64,000 bases of DNA, from positions 44,719,302 to 44,783,301 of the forward strand of contig CM046838.1 of NCBI GenBank assembly GCA_025618425.1, given 5' to 3'. This stretch comes from Heliocidaris tuberculata. Its lineage: Eukaryota > Echinodermata > Echinoidea > Camarodonta > Echinometridae. Below the pieces are notes generated by a model that saw only the letters and a list, made by a program, of their open reading frames with translations, ran no database searches and was not told the origin of the DNA. Below, in pieces: positions 32,350 through 45,359 of the stretch. The translations under genes were made by a program, and so were the position numbers. The number at the start of each line of letters is the position of its first letter. The first letter of the stretch is position 1.

Positions 32350-34290
32350 TTGAAAATGTAGACCTCTAAGGCAACATGATTTGTGTAAATTTCAATTTGG
32401 CCATAGCTTAGTCTTCGACGTGTAGTTCTGTAAGATTAGATCATATTTTTTAGACTTAGATGCGCATCTGTTTTCTATAGACCGTAGACCGTCTGTACAG
32501 TCAAAATCGAAATTCTGAAGTCCAGTAAATTATTTTGATAATATCCGCTTACTGATTTAGCCATTTTAAAGTTTACTAGAGGTTTCGGTCTAGGATAAAA
32601 TTTTGAATGGAAGATGAAAATATGTATTTCTGTTAAAAGATTTTAACCTAGATTTACATTTCTATCATTAAGAAAGAAGAAGAAAAACAAATAGTAACAT
32701 AAAAGGATAGATGTACCCATTTTATTTCCTACTTTAAAATTCAGTCTGCAGTCTACAAGAAGTTTGATTTTTCTTTTGTTTCTTTTTGTTTTTATTATGC
32801 AGGTTGTTCAAGGAAGCGCATCAGTTACAACATGTACTGGGGTTGTTGAGTGTCTAGTAATGGAGTCATTAAGGATCGAAGTATTTTTATCTTTTTTAAT
32901 TATTATTTAAAATTTTGAATGTTTTTTTTTCCAGAGAGATTTATTGCTAATTTACATAATGGCAAATATTCAAATTCTCAGGAATGCATATATTTCTGAG
33001 CTGAACATTGAATGTCAAAGTATGGGTCAAATGGAAAGAGCTAACATATTATTTAAAGGGGATACAAACAGATTTGTAATTTGGGGGGGGGGGGGGTTGT
33101 ATCAAGGCTATTGAATGGCTATTATTTTAATATCTTGACATTTCACTCTTAGACCATTTATAGATACACCCCCAAATTTTTAATTTTTAAAATCAAAGAC
33201 TTTGATTACCAATGATTTCCCTTTTATAGGTTTACATGTCAATGTCCATGTACATGTAATAAAAAAAAAATGAAGGTGGTATGAAGAGCCCATTTGAAAC
33301 ATGATAATGAGAAAGTGAATAATCTTGAGCATAATTTGAGATTCTTTTCACACTTCATAAAATACTTAATAAAAACCTTTCAAGTAAGGCACAGTCAATT
33401 ATCATGTCACCTCAGGCTAATGCAGTAATTCAAATTCTAAATATAACCAATAACTTTTTTAAATCAAATAATTTTACTATTAATTCCAATGTAATTCAGA
33501 AAAAGATTTTGAAAAATGTGGCATGAATATATTATGATTTTGGTTAATCAGCTTTAATGCAACTTGTGTTTATAATTGTAAGCATTAGTAGTGCATTCAG
33601 ATTTAATCATGATATTTTATTTGATCTTCAACCTTGAAGTGATAATCCCTTTTATCAGCTCCTTGAAACTATCCTGAGATAGCTATTTTTCTTTAAACAC
33701 AAATGGTTCTAAAATCTGTAATTTGTTCCTTTTTTAACATCTGTGCAATCATTGTGCAATTAATCTGGGGCATGGTTCTAGGCAGACGGATCAGGGGCTC
33801 GGGAGTTTCAGCCCACTCCCAAATTTTCAAAACTACCAATATTTGGACAAACATCACCTCATATCATTTTGGGCAGTATAAGGTGGTCTCTTTTTACTTT
33901 TATATCTTGTATATTCTGATGATAATTTGAAGGGCTGTACAGGCATATTACAATCCACCTACATCGGATGTCACTAGAAAAATCTAGAATTGTTTGCTTG
34001 CAAAATTACCAAAAAAAATAGAAATTGGTATTGCCCCCCCCCCCCTGCCACATGATTTGTTGTCCATGAACCAAATGTTATAATCTGTATATAGCATTTG
34101 AAGAGAGCATTACCTTTTATGTTGATAATTGAGTTATTTCAATAAACATCATTTCACACTGAGAAACCTTTCTTGTTGTTTTTCCCCCATAATTTTGTGA
34201 AAGATGTGGTGATGATGATGATGCAGGCACAATATGGTATGTGTTCTGAAGTGTGATGGTGGATTGCTGTAAATACAGCTTTATGCAACC
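32350..34290 (+). other. AT-rich; possible 3' UTR or intergenic
   Basis: No gene seen. A strong acceptor-like TTTTTATTATGCAG ends at 32801 and AATAAA occurs at 34141-34146, so part of this could be transcribed from the candidate gene to the left. Confidence 0.35.
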
Positions 34291-35439
34291 TTAATTTAAT
34301 GGATGATAGACTGATTTTCGTGAGAAAGTGCTAAGTGTTGTGTAGAGATTTCTGTTGATGGACTCATTTTACTCATGTTACTGAAGCCCCGGAGGGGGGG
34401 GGGGGGGGGTAACAAGGGGATTTGTTTGTTTGTTTGTTTGTTTGTTTGTTGCTGTTGTTGTGTTGTTGTTGTTGTTTTGTTTTCTTTGGGGGCGTGGGGG
34501 TGTACATGCACCGACAGCCAGTGCATGGAGGTACAAAGTTAATGGGGAGCACAGTTTTTCTTTGTACTTCAGTTTTACTTGAGCATTGGCAGCGGAATCG
34601 CGCGGGGGGGGGGGGGGGCTGCATCCCCCTCCACTTTTTTAAGTAGACACATTCATAAAACGTCGGAAAAGGTTTAAAAATTGTTATTAATGAGTGAAAT
34701 CATATCAGCCCCCCCCCCCTTCAAAAACGCTCCGCGGTCCCTGTTGAGATATGCCAGATCTGCAAGGCACAAGGAAAGGGTTCAATAAAGGGAAATTCAA
34801 TATCGCAGGAGGGCTAAAATGGAAAAGAGAGAAATGAGAAAATGAAATAAAAAATTTCAGTGCCGTAATGGCAAGGGGGGGGGGGTTAAAAGGAAGACGA
34901 AGTCGGTGTTGATTGATATCTAGAGCAAAGGGAGGGTTGGGGCTATACTGAAAATTAATGTTCTGCAAAGGTAGCCCATGATAAACTCATTGTCGCCGGT
35001 GGCCAAAATAGAAAAATCTGTTGCGAAGGGGGGGGGGGGGGGGGTGCAAAAAAATATGATGCCAATTAATGCAGGAGGTGGCAATCAAGAGTTAATTTAA
35101 CTGAATTCTAAATCATCTAATTAAGGGAGACAAAAATTAAATATAGGAACTTAAATATTTAGTTTAAAAGGAAACCGTTTTCCCTTTGTCGTGGCCAGGG
35201 CCTTCCCCTCCCATCGTGACCACATAGTGTCTCTTTTATGATTATTAAATATAGGCCCTATTACTAGTATTTGCAAAACTGGATTAAGTCCATGTATTCT
35301 TGAAAAACTTTACTTCAACAAAAAGCACTAATTTCTATCAATTGCAGCTTTGTAGTAAACTAATATTGATCTGTTGTCCAAGAGTTTTCTCAATGAGTCT
35401 CTGTTCCTTTACAGCTGCCTCTGACCTCCGACCCCCCCC

Positions 35440-35640
35440 CTTCTCTTCTTCTTCTTCTTCTTTTTCTTCTTCTTCGTCTTCTTTTTTCTTCTTCTTTTTC
35501 ATCTTCTTCATCTTCTTTTTCTTCTTCATCTTTTTCTTCTTCATCTTCGTTTTTTTTTCTTCTTCTGCATCTTCTTCTTTTTCTTCTTCTTCTTCTTCTT
35601 TTTCTTCTTCTTGTTCTTCTTGTTCTTCTTATTCTTCATC
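35440..35640 (+). repeat. (TTC)n tract
   Basis: TTCTTC microsatellite with interruptions; open frames are Ser/Phe runs. Confidence 0.95.
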
Positions 35641-35924
35641 TTCTGCTCATTTTGGCTGCACAAGTACAGTACAAGCCTTTTACAGTCCAATTTTATGTTC
35701 ATTAGTTATAAAAGGTCATGAATATTCATTTGTATGACCTCATTACTTTTGCGCGCTGCGCAGTGGCCAAAATCTGATTTTCGCTGGTACACTGAAAAAA
35801 TTGCGGTTTCATAGGCTAATACATGAAAGGTGGGAGCAGTGTGCACTTTTGACCCGCCGGAAATTTCCCCAGGGAAATTCGGATGCAGAAACAGAGTTGA
35901 GCCCCCTGCAGCTCAGACAGCTGG

Positions 35925-36425
35925 AACAAAAACGAGTACATGGACCCCCCTTTTAAAACTTTCTCCTCCTTCAGTATACTCTCCTCTACAAATCTGGAAA
36001 AATTGACGAATCTGGCATGGATTTTGAATGTACATGAGATTTATTTCGAACCCATCCCATTCCTAGAGTGTTTGACTTCTTCCGCCATCTGAGGGCGCTG
36101 GTATCACAAAAGCAGGTGCATGGACCCAACTTTTTAAAACTTTCTCCTCCTTCAGTATACTTTCCTCTACAAATCTAGAAAAATTGACGAATCTGGCATG
36201 GATTTTGGATGTACAGTAGAGTTATTTCGAACCCATCCCATACCTACACAGGTTCCCAGCCAGTTTTTGCGAGTTTTTTTTTTTTAAACTTCTTCCGCCA
36301 CCTGAGGGCGTTGTTAGCACAAAAACGAGTTCATGGACCCCCCTCCCCTTTTCAAACTTTCTCCTCCTTCAGTATACTTTTCTCTACAAATATTGAAAGT
36401 TTGATGATAATGACATCGATTTTGA
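35925..36425 (+). repeat. Three tandem ~190-bp units
   Basis: Each unit has CATGGACCC, then CTTTCTCCTCCTTCAGTATA, then CTACAAAT; units 1 and 2 also share AAAAATTGACGAATCTGGC. The unit boundaries repeat TCTTCCGCCAYCTGAGGGCG. Confidence 0.85.
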
Positions 36426-36658
36426 CAGAATAATGGGGATTTGTATATGACACTTCTGAGGCCTATCAGCGGCCAAAATCCTGCAATGACGTCATTCTAC
36501 CTGACATCCAATCATGACAAACTTCAGTGTCCCATAGAAAAAAAAAGTAAGCACATGGACCTATAATTTTCTATGCGTTTTGGGGCTTCTCATGGACCAA
36601 AGTAACTGCATGTAAAAATGGTGAAAATGATTTGACTTTAACTGTGGAACGTTCTTAA

Positions 36659-37448
36659 AGGGCCCCTGCCATCAAAATGCAAGTTGATACCTGTTTGTGT
36701 GCAGTCCTACATACATCTCATATTTCGATATTTAAACTTCTAAATGTGTTTCATAGATTTTAAAATATTTTTTGAAATAATTTTCTACAACTTGCTAAGC
36801 CCCGTCCACTTAAAAAATCCTCCAGACCACTTTCCCCCTGTGACATCATTTGTCAATCATCAGTGAGCTAATAGCGATTTTGCAAGTGAAATTGGTATTT
36901 AACTTTGTCAAAGCTGACACCTGTTACAATACGACATACAATAACAACATAGGAGTTGTTATGTCAGACATGCTGTAGCATCAGCAGGAAAACAAAGGCA
37001 ATAAGGAGGTATTGTATGAAAGCATGCAATTCTATTATGAGTGTGTGCTGAGCTGGGGGATCACTGTCTATTGTATTGTAGAATAGTGGAATGTAACTTC
37101 ATTGCCTTTGTTTTCCTGCTGATGCTACAGCATGTCTGACATAGCATCTCCTATGTTGGTAATATTGTATGTTGTATTATAACAGGTGTCAGCTACGACA
37201 AAGTTAAATACCACTTTCACTTGCAAAATTGCTATTAGCTCACTGATGATTGACAGATGATGTCACAGGGGGAAAGTGGTCTGGAGGATTTTTTTAAGTG
37301 GGCGGGGCTAAGCAGGTTGTAGAATATTATTCCAAAAAATATTTAGAAATATATGAAACATATTTAGAAGTTTAAATATCAAAATATGAGATGTATATAG
37401 GACTGCACACCAACAGGTATCAACTTGCATTTTGATGGCAGGGGCCCT
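36659..37448. mobile_element. 790-bp foldback element with TTAA target site
   Basis: Arms of about 345 bp are inverted copies (left AGGGCCCCTGCCATCAAAAT, right end its complement), joined by a short unique centre near 37005-37095. TTAA flanks both ends (36655-36658 and 37449-37452). AGGG ends plus TTAA suggest a Kolobok-type non-autonomous element. The arms have diverged slightly. Confidence 0.85.
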
Positions 37449-37859
37449 TTAAACCGTCCAAAAAATTGTATTTCGAATGCATTTACTTTGCAGATCGGGG
37501 GCATAATCCTTATTGGTTAAAACGTTTCATCATTTTCTCCTCTCCCCCTCTCTTTTGCGTTTTTTGTACTCCTTCAAGTGCCGCCAGGGGCACGTGCCCC
37601 CTGCCCCCCGTACATACGCCACTTCCCCTTAATCTCCACCCTCCGCCCCCCCCCCCCCGATCGACATGCCCTGTGATGGGCGGTCCGCGACGATCCTACT
37701 CAAGACAATGTAGCCGAAGACAGTTAAAGTTGAAGAAATATATCAAGGCGGTACGATTAGTTAAGTTTTAGGATTCTTTCCCGTCCTTCACACGCTGCAT
37801 TCTTGTAACCATTTCTCAACTCTTTCCTTGTCACTCTCTCCCTGCCTACCCTGGTCTTT

Positions 37860-37868
37860 CTCTCCGCC

Positions 37869-37904
<36 letters not shown>

Positions 37905-37905
37905 T
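37860..37905 (+). repeat. Poly-C and (CT)n tract
   Basis: C run followed by CT repeats. Confidence 0.9.
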
Positions 37906-38099
37906 GAAATTGTGTACATTATGAATGAAATAAAGAAAGTCAAAACGAACTGTTCCCATCAACACTTTAATTCATCTTTAGAATAAAATGTCTTACAGTG
38001 AGTGCCCACAACCACCGGCCATGAAAATACTACTCCAGCTTTTATATTCTGTGTGAATGATTTAGTAAAAACTACTGTGATACCGGAATGACACGACCT

Positions 38100-38252
38100 C
38101 TGGGGCCCGTTGCACAAAACTTGCGTTTGAACGCAACTCAGGAAAATCAAACGCAACTTTATTTTCAGCCAATCAGAAGTGCGCATTCAGGACTTGCGTT
38201 TGATTTTGAGAGTTGCGTTTTAAACGCAACTCTTTGTGCAACGGGCACCTGG
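38100..38252. mobile_element. Palindromic MITE (GGGCCCGTTGCA ends), second type
   Basis: Ends are GGGGCCCGTTGCACAAAAC and TTTGTGCAACGGGC. The arms hold TTGCGTTTGAACGCAAC-type inverted repeats and the centre has CAGCCAATCAGAAGTG. Confidence 0.8.
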
Positions 38253-38874
38253 TATTATTTCTGTCTTTGAAAGTGCCAAAAAGCTCTTTCATTTTTATCG
38301 GCATCACCGCCAAGTTACGTCTAACGTTCACCATCCTCATTATCATCACCACAGCTGCAATTAATCATCACAGTTATCATCATCCATTTCAATATTAAAG
38401 ACAAGGTTGAGTTCTGGTCAATGTTGTGAAAAATTAGTGAGCTTTCACATTTTTTTAATGTCAGTTTGGAAGAATATCATATCAAAAATGTCCGCTTAAA
38501 AGGATTCCTCTTCAAATGCCCTCATATTCGAAATATGAAGAGAAATAGCTGAAGTGTTTTGGCCAAACGCTCATGCACATAATATTGTGTCATTTATTTG
38601 TAATTATATTGATACCCGTCAATAAACAAATCACTACAATGGAAGAAAATAAATGTTAATTTGATTTTTCAACAGTGTGATCATTATTATGAACACATAA
38701 ATGTAAAAAGTACTACATGTAGATAAAGCTGAGTTCTGGTCATGTGTTTACACTGTAAACTGTGAAAGAAACTATCATGAAGCATTTGGGAAAGGTTGAT
38801 TATGTAGTACAGCTGAATTAGTGTATACTCTGATTTTGAAATCATCAGAATAAAGGAATTTCACTCTTGTCAAA

Positions 38875-38888
38875 AGGGCAATCCAAAC

Positions 38889-38925
<37 letters not shown>

Positions 38926-39472
38926 GATTTGAGTGAAAGGAGAAAAATAAGAGAATAGGATGGTGCAAATTCGAAAGAAATCGGACAAAGAATAAGAAAG
39001 TTATGAATGTTTGAAAAATGAGATAACTACATCTATGCAAATCTCAAACTGGCGATTTGGTGAGTCTATTGTATTCATTGTCAACTCTCCCATTATTTTG
39101 TCGTACACCAAAATATCATTAAATTCCGGTTTTCTCCTGAACGTCTTTTCCCGCGGGGCAGTACTCAAAATATTGGAGATAGCAAATTGTTATAGGTCCT
39201 CCAAAAATTAAAAGATCCTACTGACTTATACATTTTGAAAAATGGACATTTTATTGTATTGGAGTGAATGGGAAAGTTGACCCCCGCTACATCACAGTGA
39301 CCGTACCTATACGGTCAATTCGAAAGTCCCATATGAATAGAGATTATATAATACAACTTTTAAATAATCATAACTTCTTATTGCTTGTCCGATTTCGTTC
39401 AAGCTTTCACCACTCTTCTTTGATTTTTCTCCTTTCACACAAATCAAATTATTTCAAAAGTTGGATTGCCCT
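38875..39472. mobile_element. Foldback MITE (AGGGCATTCCAA family), copy 2
   Basis: Left AGGGCAATCCAAAC, right TTGGATTGCCCT. The interior matches the 13.1-kb copy over several blocks (AGAAATCGGACAA, AATAAGAAAGTTATG, ATTTGGTGAGTC, GTCAACTCTCCC). A poly-A run lies in the left arm. Confidence 0.75.
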
Positions 39473-39499
39473 GACATTTCAAGATTTCAAGATTTCAGG

Positions 39500-39578
39500 G
39501 TTTTTAATTTACTGTTTCAATCATATTAACATAATACTGTAGTGCATAACATAAAATGAATACAATAACAGCAATATA

Positions 39579-39630
<52 letters not shown>

Positions 39631-40108
39631 TTTTTCCATAGATATGGACACATAATCAAATATCAATAAGTAAAAAATATAATGTACAGATATTGACCTA
39701 TTAAGTGATGTTGAAAACAGTTGGACATGTTTAAAAGCAAAGCTTGTATATTACATGTCCAGAAACTTATATAACTTAATCACGATTGGGTCTCGTTCAA
39801 TAATATTAAATTCATAAAGCATCATTACGAGAAGCGAATTATTGATAAGAGAGAATTGATAAGTGAGTTGAGGTAGAAGGACTATTGCCTCAACCCATAA
39901 GAAAAACTAAGTGTGAAAGTAAAATGGAAGTGCAAAGACGGTTCGGGAACAAAAGAGAATGAAGAGATTAAGGAGGGTGGAGGAAGGAGGAAAATGAAAG
40001 ATAATGAGTGTGTCTGTGTGTGAGAAGAAGGAAGAGAGAAGGCAGGAAAATGAAGGGGTGAAAAGGGAGTAAAACAGAGAGGAGAGAAGGAGATGGAGAG
40101 AGAGAGAT

Positions 40109-40154
<46 letters not shown>

Positions 40155-41240
40155 TTAGAGGTGGGTCTTGCTCGCTCAGTTTGAATTCATTGCATATAGT
40201 CGGAGGAGATGTTTTTTCAACAGCTTTTGAAACAGTTTAGACTTTGGGAGTTGATTATATCGCTGCTAAATGAGTTCCGGTATTTCGGGCCGTATAGAAA
40301 GAGACGGTTTTGTGTGCAAAAAGAGTGCGGGTGCGGGGAAGGTGGAAACGGTTGGATGTCTTGTTGGGTATGTATATATGTATGTATGGAACTGTTTCTT
40401 GTGAACATGTTAATGAACATGCACTGACCGCTGAAAATTAGGGGACTTCACACACATCTGGCATAAAAGTTTGTTGCTTTTCTCCAAAAACTTTTCAGCT
40501 ATTTCTTGTAATATTTCGAAAATATGAGGGCATTTGAAGAGCAGTCCTTTTCAGAGGACATTTTTTTTTCTTTTCTTCCAAACTGACATGAAAACAGTGA
40601 AAAAAACTCACAAATCATTTTTCACCTTTACCAGAACGTTCAACTCAAACTGAAAGTCGCAAAATTAAACTACCTATCTCCATGAGAGAAAAGACAAAAT
40701 GGTTGATATTAAGCTCAGACTTTTTTTTCTTTTACTATAATTTTTTTTACCTGTGTGAAAATGGTCTTCAATGTAAAGTTTCAAACTACAAAACGTAGAA
40801 AATTCTGGCTCGGTCGATACGCGACCTCGCAAAATAGAATATTTAATTCAATTGATAAGTGCGACATTTTCATGGTATTACAGCAAAGTGCAAAGTCTCT
40901 TATTTGTTAGAGGGTCGGGGATGTATCCCCCCACCCCTCAAAGGACTGATATCTGAGTTTAGTATGTATTGCGTTCCTGACGCTTTAAAAAATATTTCAA
41001 TATTTACTAGCTAAGCCCTTCAAATTTGTTGGCTCATTACGCCACTGATCAGAATAATAAAAATCCACTGAATATCAGAAATATTGAAAACAAATGCATA
41101 ACGATTTTGGTAAACAGAAACATTAATACATAAAACCTTGATCGAAGCCTTACCAAGGGATAAACAAGTTCTAAATGTACTTGAAGTATGAGAGTATTTC
41201 AAGAAAATTGTTACGTTTTTATATGACCTATAAGTTCTTC
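39500..41240 (+). other. Intergenic, simple repeats only
   Basis: CA/TA microsatellite near 39580-39628 and GA tract at 40098-40152. No coding signal seen. Confidence 0.5.
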
Positions 41241-41935
41241 CAAATTCAAATTCAAATTCAAATTCATGTTTATTTCATTTCCAACAGAAACTTGGCTTTA
41301 CAGATATTATAACATAAAATATGAAAAACATATGTACAAATTCATTTTTCTTAATAAGTGTACAAGTACACTGAACATATAAATAAATTATTATAATGAA
41401 TTATTAAAAGAAATTCATAATTTCTGAGGAAATGTGGGGGATCCACTAAAAAGCCGTACTTGTAATTTGTGGATCCCCCAGGGAAAATAGTATTGTTTCA
41501 AATTGTGCCTACGAAGACTTGGAAAACACAAAACAGTATTACAGAACAACAAACAAACACGAAACGACAAGGAAAAGGAAAAGAGATTTTAAAAAAAGGA
41601 AAAAGGAAAAAGGAAAAAAAAAGGGGGGGGGGGGAGCAGGACAAATCTTGACCGAAAAAGGAGGTAGTTATATGGTGATTCTGGCAAGTTAAGATCATAA
41701 GACCAAATATATATTCAATTAAATGAGCAGATGATGAAGACCTAAAGGAAAAAATAAAAAATAAAAAAATAAGAGAGATATCAGCTGTTATCAGGTAATT
41801 ATTGTATATTACTATAAGATTTGAGCAAAAATAATTTTAGTTTTTTCTTTAAAAAATTTAGGGATGGACTACTTTTAATATCTTCACTTAAAAAATTCCA
41901 AAATCTAGGACCATCATATATAAATGTCTTCTTCG

Positions 41936-44180
41936 CTAATAAAGTTCTAAAGAGTAGTAGGTGAAACTCGTTAGACCGTCTACAGTTGGGTAATCATGAA
42001 ATGACCGATTTGGGGGGAACATGGCATCAAATATGTGTGGAAGTGTCTTTCTACTGTAGTTATACATAAATTGTCCCAAATGAAATAGATACAGGTCATT
42101 TATTTTTAATAGTCTGCTATCAACAAATAACGGGTCTGTGTGTGAGAGTATAGCAGAATTGCAGATGATACGGAGGGACTTCTTTTGTAATAAAAGTAGT
42201 CTATCTATAAAGGGTTTGCTGGGTATTGCCCCAAGCAAGTATCCCATAATTCAGATAAGGTAAAATTAAAGATGAATAAAGCATTAATAGGGATGGTGTC
42301 GGAAAATGAAATTTAAGTTTGTTTATTATGCCAATATTCCGTGAAATAATCTTACATGTATTATCTATATGGTACTTCCACGAAAGTTTATTGTCGACAG
42401 TTATGCCTAAAAATTTAATAAATGAAACAACTTCTAAAGGGGTATCGTCAAACACAATATCCATGGGCAATGTGTCTATAGAATTACTAAATAACATATA
42501 TTTGGTTTTTTGGAGGTTGAGGGATAGTTTATTGGCTCTTATCCACTGGGTGACTTTTTCAAGCTCAGAGTTTACAACATTGACCAAAGTATTTGGATTC
42601 TTATGGGAATAAAATGGATTAGAATCGTCTGCAAACAGTATAAACGAAAGGACGATTCTAGGACAACTACCCCCTAGACAACTACCCCCCGGACAACTAC
42701 CCCCCGGAAAACCACCCCCTGGACGACTACCCCCCTAGGACATCTACCCCCAGGACAACTACCCCCCCAGAACAACTACCCCCCAGGACAATTACCCCCC
42801 AGGATAATTACCCCCCAGGACAACTACCCCCCAGGACAACTACCCCCCCAGGACAATTACCCCCAGGACAATTTTTCCGGGGGTAGCTGTCCAGGGGTAG
42901 TTGTTCGGGGGGTAGTTGTCTGGGGGGTAATTGTCCTGGGGGTAGTTGTCCTGGGGGGTAATTGTCCTGGGGGGTAGTTGTCCTGGGGGTAGTTGTCCTG
43001 GGGGGTAGTTGTCCTAGGGGGGTAGTCGTCCAGGAGGTGGTTTTCCGGGGGGTGGTTGTCCGGGGGGTAATTGTCCAGTGGGGTAGTTGTCCGGATACGC
43101 GAAAGGACATCGGATGATTTACAAAAGTCATTTATATGAATAATAAACAGTAAGGGGCCCAACAAACTGCCCTGGGGGACTCCACAATTTATGTTTTGCA
43201 TATTGGATGTATGATCATTCAAAAATACGTATTGTCGTCTATTGGATAAGTAGCTCCTGAACCACTCCAAGGCCTTCCCACGCACCCCATAATGAGAAAG
43301 TTTAAATAATAAAATGTCGCGATTGATGGTGTCGAAGGCCTTGGAGAAGTCCAGGAAGATACCAGCCAGATGAGAACATTTGTCTAAAGCATGCGCCACT
43401 TTGTCAACAAAATCTAAAAGGGCATGTTCTGTATTATGTTTTTCTCTAAATCCAAATTGAAAGTTGGAAAAAATTTGATGAGTTTTTAAAAAGTTAACAG
43501 TTCTACAATAAACAGCCTTTTCTAGAATTTTCGACAAGGAGGATAATAAAGAAATAGGCCGGTAATTACTAACATTCAACTTATCACCTTTTTTGTACAG
43601 GGGTATGACCTTTGCAATTTTCATGTTATCTGGGACTTGTCTATTAAGTAACGATATATTAAGAACATGTACTAAGGGATTAACAATTGAAGATATTACA
43701 ACTTTTAAAATGAAATTATTAATATCATCGTAGCCGGGACTCTTTTTGTTGTTCAAACTAGATACAATATCAATGATACCTTCTTTGACTATAGGAGTGA
43801 AGAAAATAGAATTGGGATTAGGTGTGCCCAGGTATTCAGAAAAATGTTTGTCTGAAGGAGGAATACCTTCAGCTAAGTTTACTCCTATAGAAGAAAAATA
43901 GTTGTTGAAAGTATTGGCTACATTTTCAGGGTCTACGACAATGTCATCATTATACCTAATTTTAGTTATATCTGATTTGTTATTGGATAAGTTCATTGCT
44001 TGTTTTAAAGTATTTTGAATATCGTTCTTATATAAAGTTAATTGGTTCGTAAAGTATCTCTTCTTTGCTAATCGTATTGTTTTAGTTAAAGTATTTTTAT
44101 ATCTGGTGTATCTAGCCTTCGCTTGTTCAGTACCTTTCATTTTAAATTTATAGTATAAGTTGTTTTTTCTGTTAATAGAA
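41936..44180 (-). pseudogene. LINE reverse transcriptase, disrupted
   Basis: Motifs on the - strand: IPLYKKGDKLNVSNYRPISL, FGFREKHNTEHALLDF, FLDFSKAFDTI (motif A), GVPQGSLLGPLLF (motif B). The foldback insertion then cuts in before the catalytic FADD (motif C, 42624-42635). The frame goes on with ANKLSLNLQKTKYMLFS and FLGITVDNKLSW, shifts near 42230 and ends SFHDYPTVDGL at about 41936. It cannot give an active enzyme as it stands. Confidence 0.88.
42654..43099. mobile_element. Foldback element of 15-17 bp tandem repeats, TU-like
   Basis: The left arm has about 14 copies of GGACAACTACCCCCC-like units; the right arm has the complementary units, meeting near 42868. Flanks repeat CGAAAGGAC (42645-42653 and 43100-43108). 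Long inverted arms made of ~15-bp tandem units are the design of the sea urchin TU and Drosophila FB foldback elements. No coding capacity. Confidence 0.88.
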
Positions 44181-44192
44181 CGTAAAAGTGAT

Positions 44193-45359
44193 TTAGAAAT
44201 CCATGGAAGTCTCGGTGATTTTTTTGTAGGTAGTCCGTTTGTCTTTAACTTTAGGAATGTGAATATCTAATTGATTATAAAATATGTTAAGGAAATTATT
44301 AAAAGATAAATTTACGTCATTAGTATTGTAAACACACGACCAGTCAGCAGAGTCTAAAGAAGCGCCAAGATTGGCAATGTTTTCATTGGTAGGTCTCCGT
44401 CTTGATGGTCTGTGATGATTGTTTGATGAGTGCTTAAGGGTAAAATGTGACATAATTGGATAATGGTCCGTTATATCGGATAGAATTACAGAAGAGTCCG
44501 GGGTAGGAAGAGTATTGCAAAATATATTATCAATAAGGGTGGCGGAATGATTTGCCATGCGAGTAGGTTTCGAAATCAAAGGCAAGAATGAGGCAGTCAA
44601 AAATATTTCAAGAAATTCATGAGATATATTGTTGTTTTTATGTTTCAATATATCAATATTGAAATCTCCCATTATGAAAACGTCTTTGTTTACAAAAAGT
44701 GGATTTTTTAGTAAATCTGTAAGGTACACTAGGAAATCATTTGAGTTAGAGCTTGGAGGTCTATACATAATGCCTATGATTATATTTTTAGTATCCGGAA
44801 CATTAATTTCGATAAAAAGAGACTCTACTATTTCGTTCATTGTATTAATTTCATTAATAATTGTATAGTCATACTTGTGTGACACGAAAAATGAAACACC
44901 TCCGCCGGGTCTGTTTTTTCTATTATTGACAAGAAGATCATAACCATCTAATGCAAATGGTAGGTTGGATTCGCTGGATAACCAAGTTTCTGTAAGTCCT
45001 ATTATGGAAAACGACTGTTTGGATGGATTATCTAATAACAATTGAAATTCTTCGAAGTGTTTATTTAAGCTTCTAATGTTTAAGTGTAATAGAGAAAATG
45101 TGTCATTTCCAAATTGTTTGGTGAGGTTTTTAAATTGAGACTCTGTTACATAGTCAGATGAAGGGCTCTGAATTTGGTCATGATCAGGGTGAAAGTTGAA
45201 AATTTCTGTTGATGAATTTATATTGTTAGCTACAAAATGGTTATAAGCTACATCAGTTGAAGAATAATCATTCAAGTGATTTGTTGACGAAGGGTTTAAT
45301 AAATCAAAAAGGTCATCATCATTTAAAGAGTGGAATGGCACATCTGCTAAGTTGGCCAT
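44193..45359 (-). CDS. LINE AP-like endonuclease ORF
   Basis: 388 codons from ATG (MANLADVPFH). It has the endonuclease/exonuclease/phosphatase motifs in order: LLHLNIRSLNKH (Asn94), GLTETWL (Glu124), IMYRPPSS, IMGDFNID (Asp232, Asn234) and SDITDHYPI (Asp298, His299). The enzyme would nick target DNA to prime reverse transcription. The frame ends early because of a 1-nt slip in the A7 run; the polyprotein continues in another frame with SPRLPWISKS. Confidence 0.88.
   Translation of the reverse strand: MANLADVPFHSLNDDDLFDLLNPSSTNHLNDYSSTDVAYNHFVANNINSSTEIFNFHPDHDQIQSPSSDYVTESQFKNLTKQFGNDTFSLLHLNIRSLNKHFEEFQLLLDNPSKQSFSIIGLTETWLSSESNLPFALDGYDLLVNNRKNRPGGGVSFFVSHKYDYTIINEINTMNEIVESLFIEINVPDTKNIIIGIMYRPPSSNSNDFLVYLTDLLKNPLFVNKDVFIMGDFNIDILKHKNNNISHEFLEIFLTASFLPLISKPTRMANHSATLIDNIFCNTLPTPDSSVILSDITDHYPIMSHFTLKHSSNNHHRPSRRRPTNENIANLGASLDSADWSCVYNTNDVNLSFNNFLNIFYNQLDIHIPKVKDKRTTYKKITETSMDF

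Noticed and set aside
35300..35737. 145-codon Ser/Phe frame
   Set aside because: TTC repeat.
42654..43099. CRISPR-like array of short direct repeats
   Set aside because: Units are contiguous without unique spacers, arms are inverted and flanked by a target duplication; it is a foldback transposon in an animal genome.
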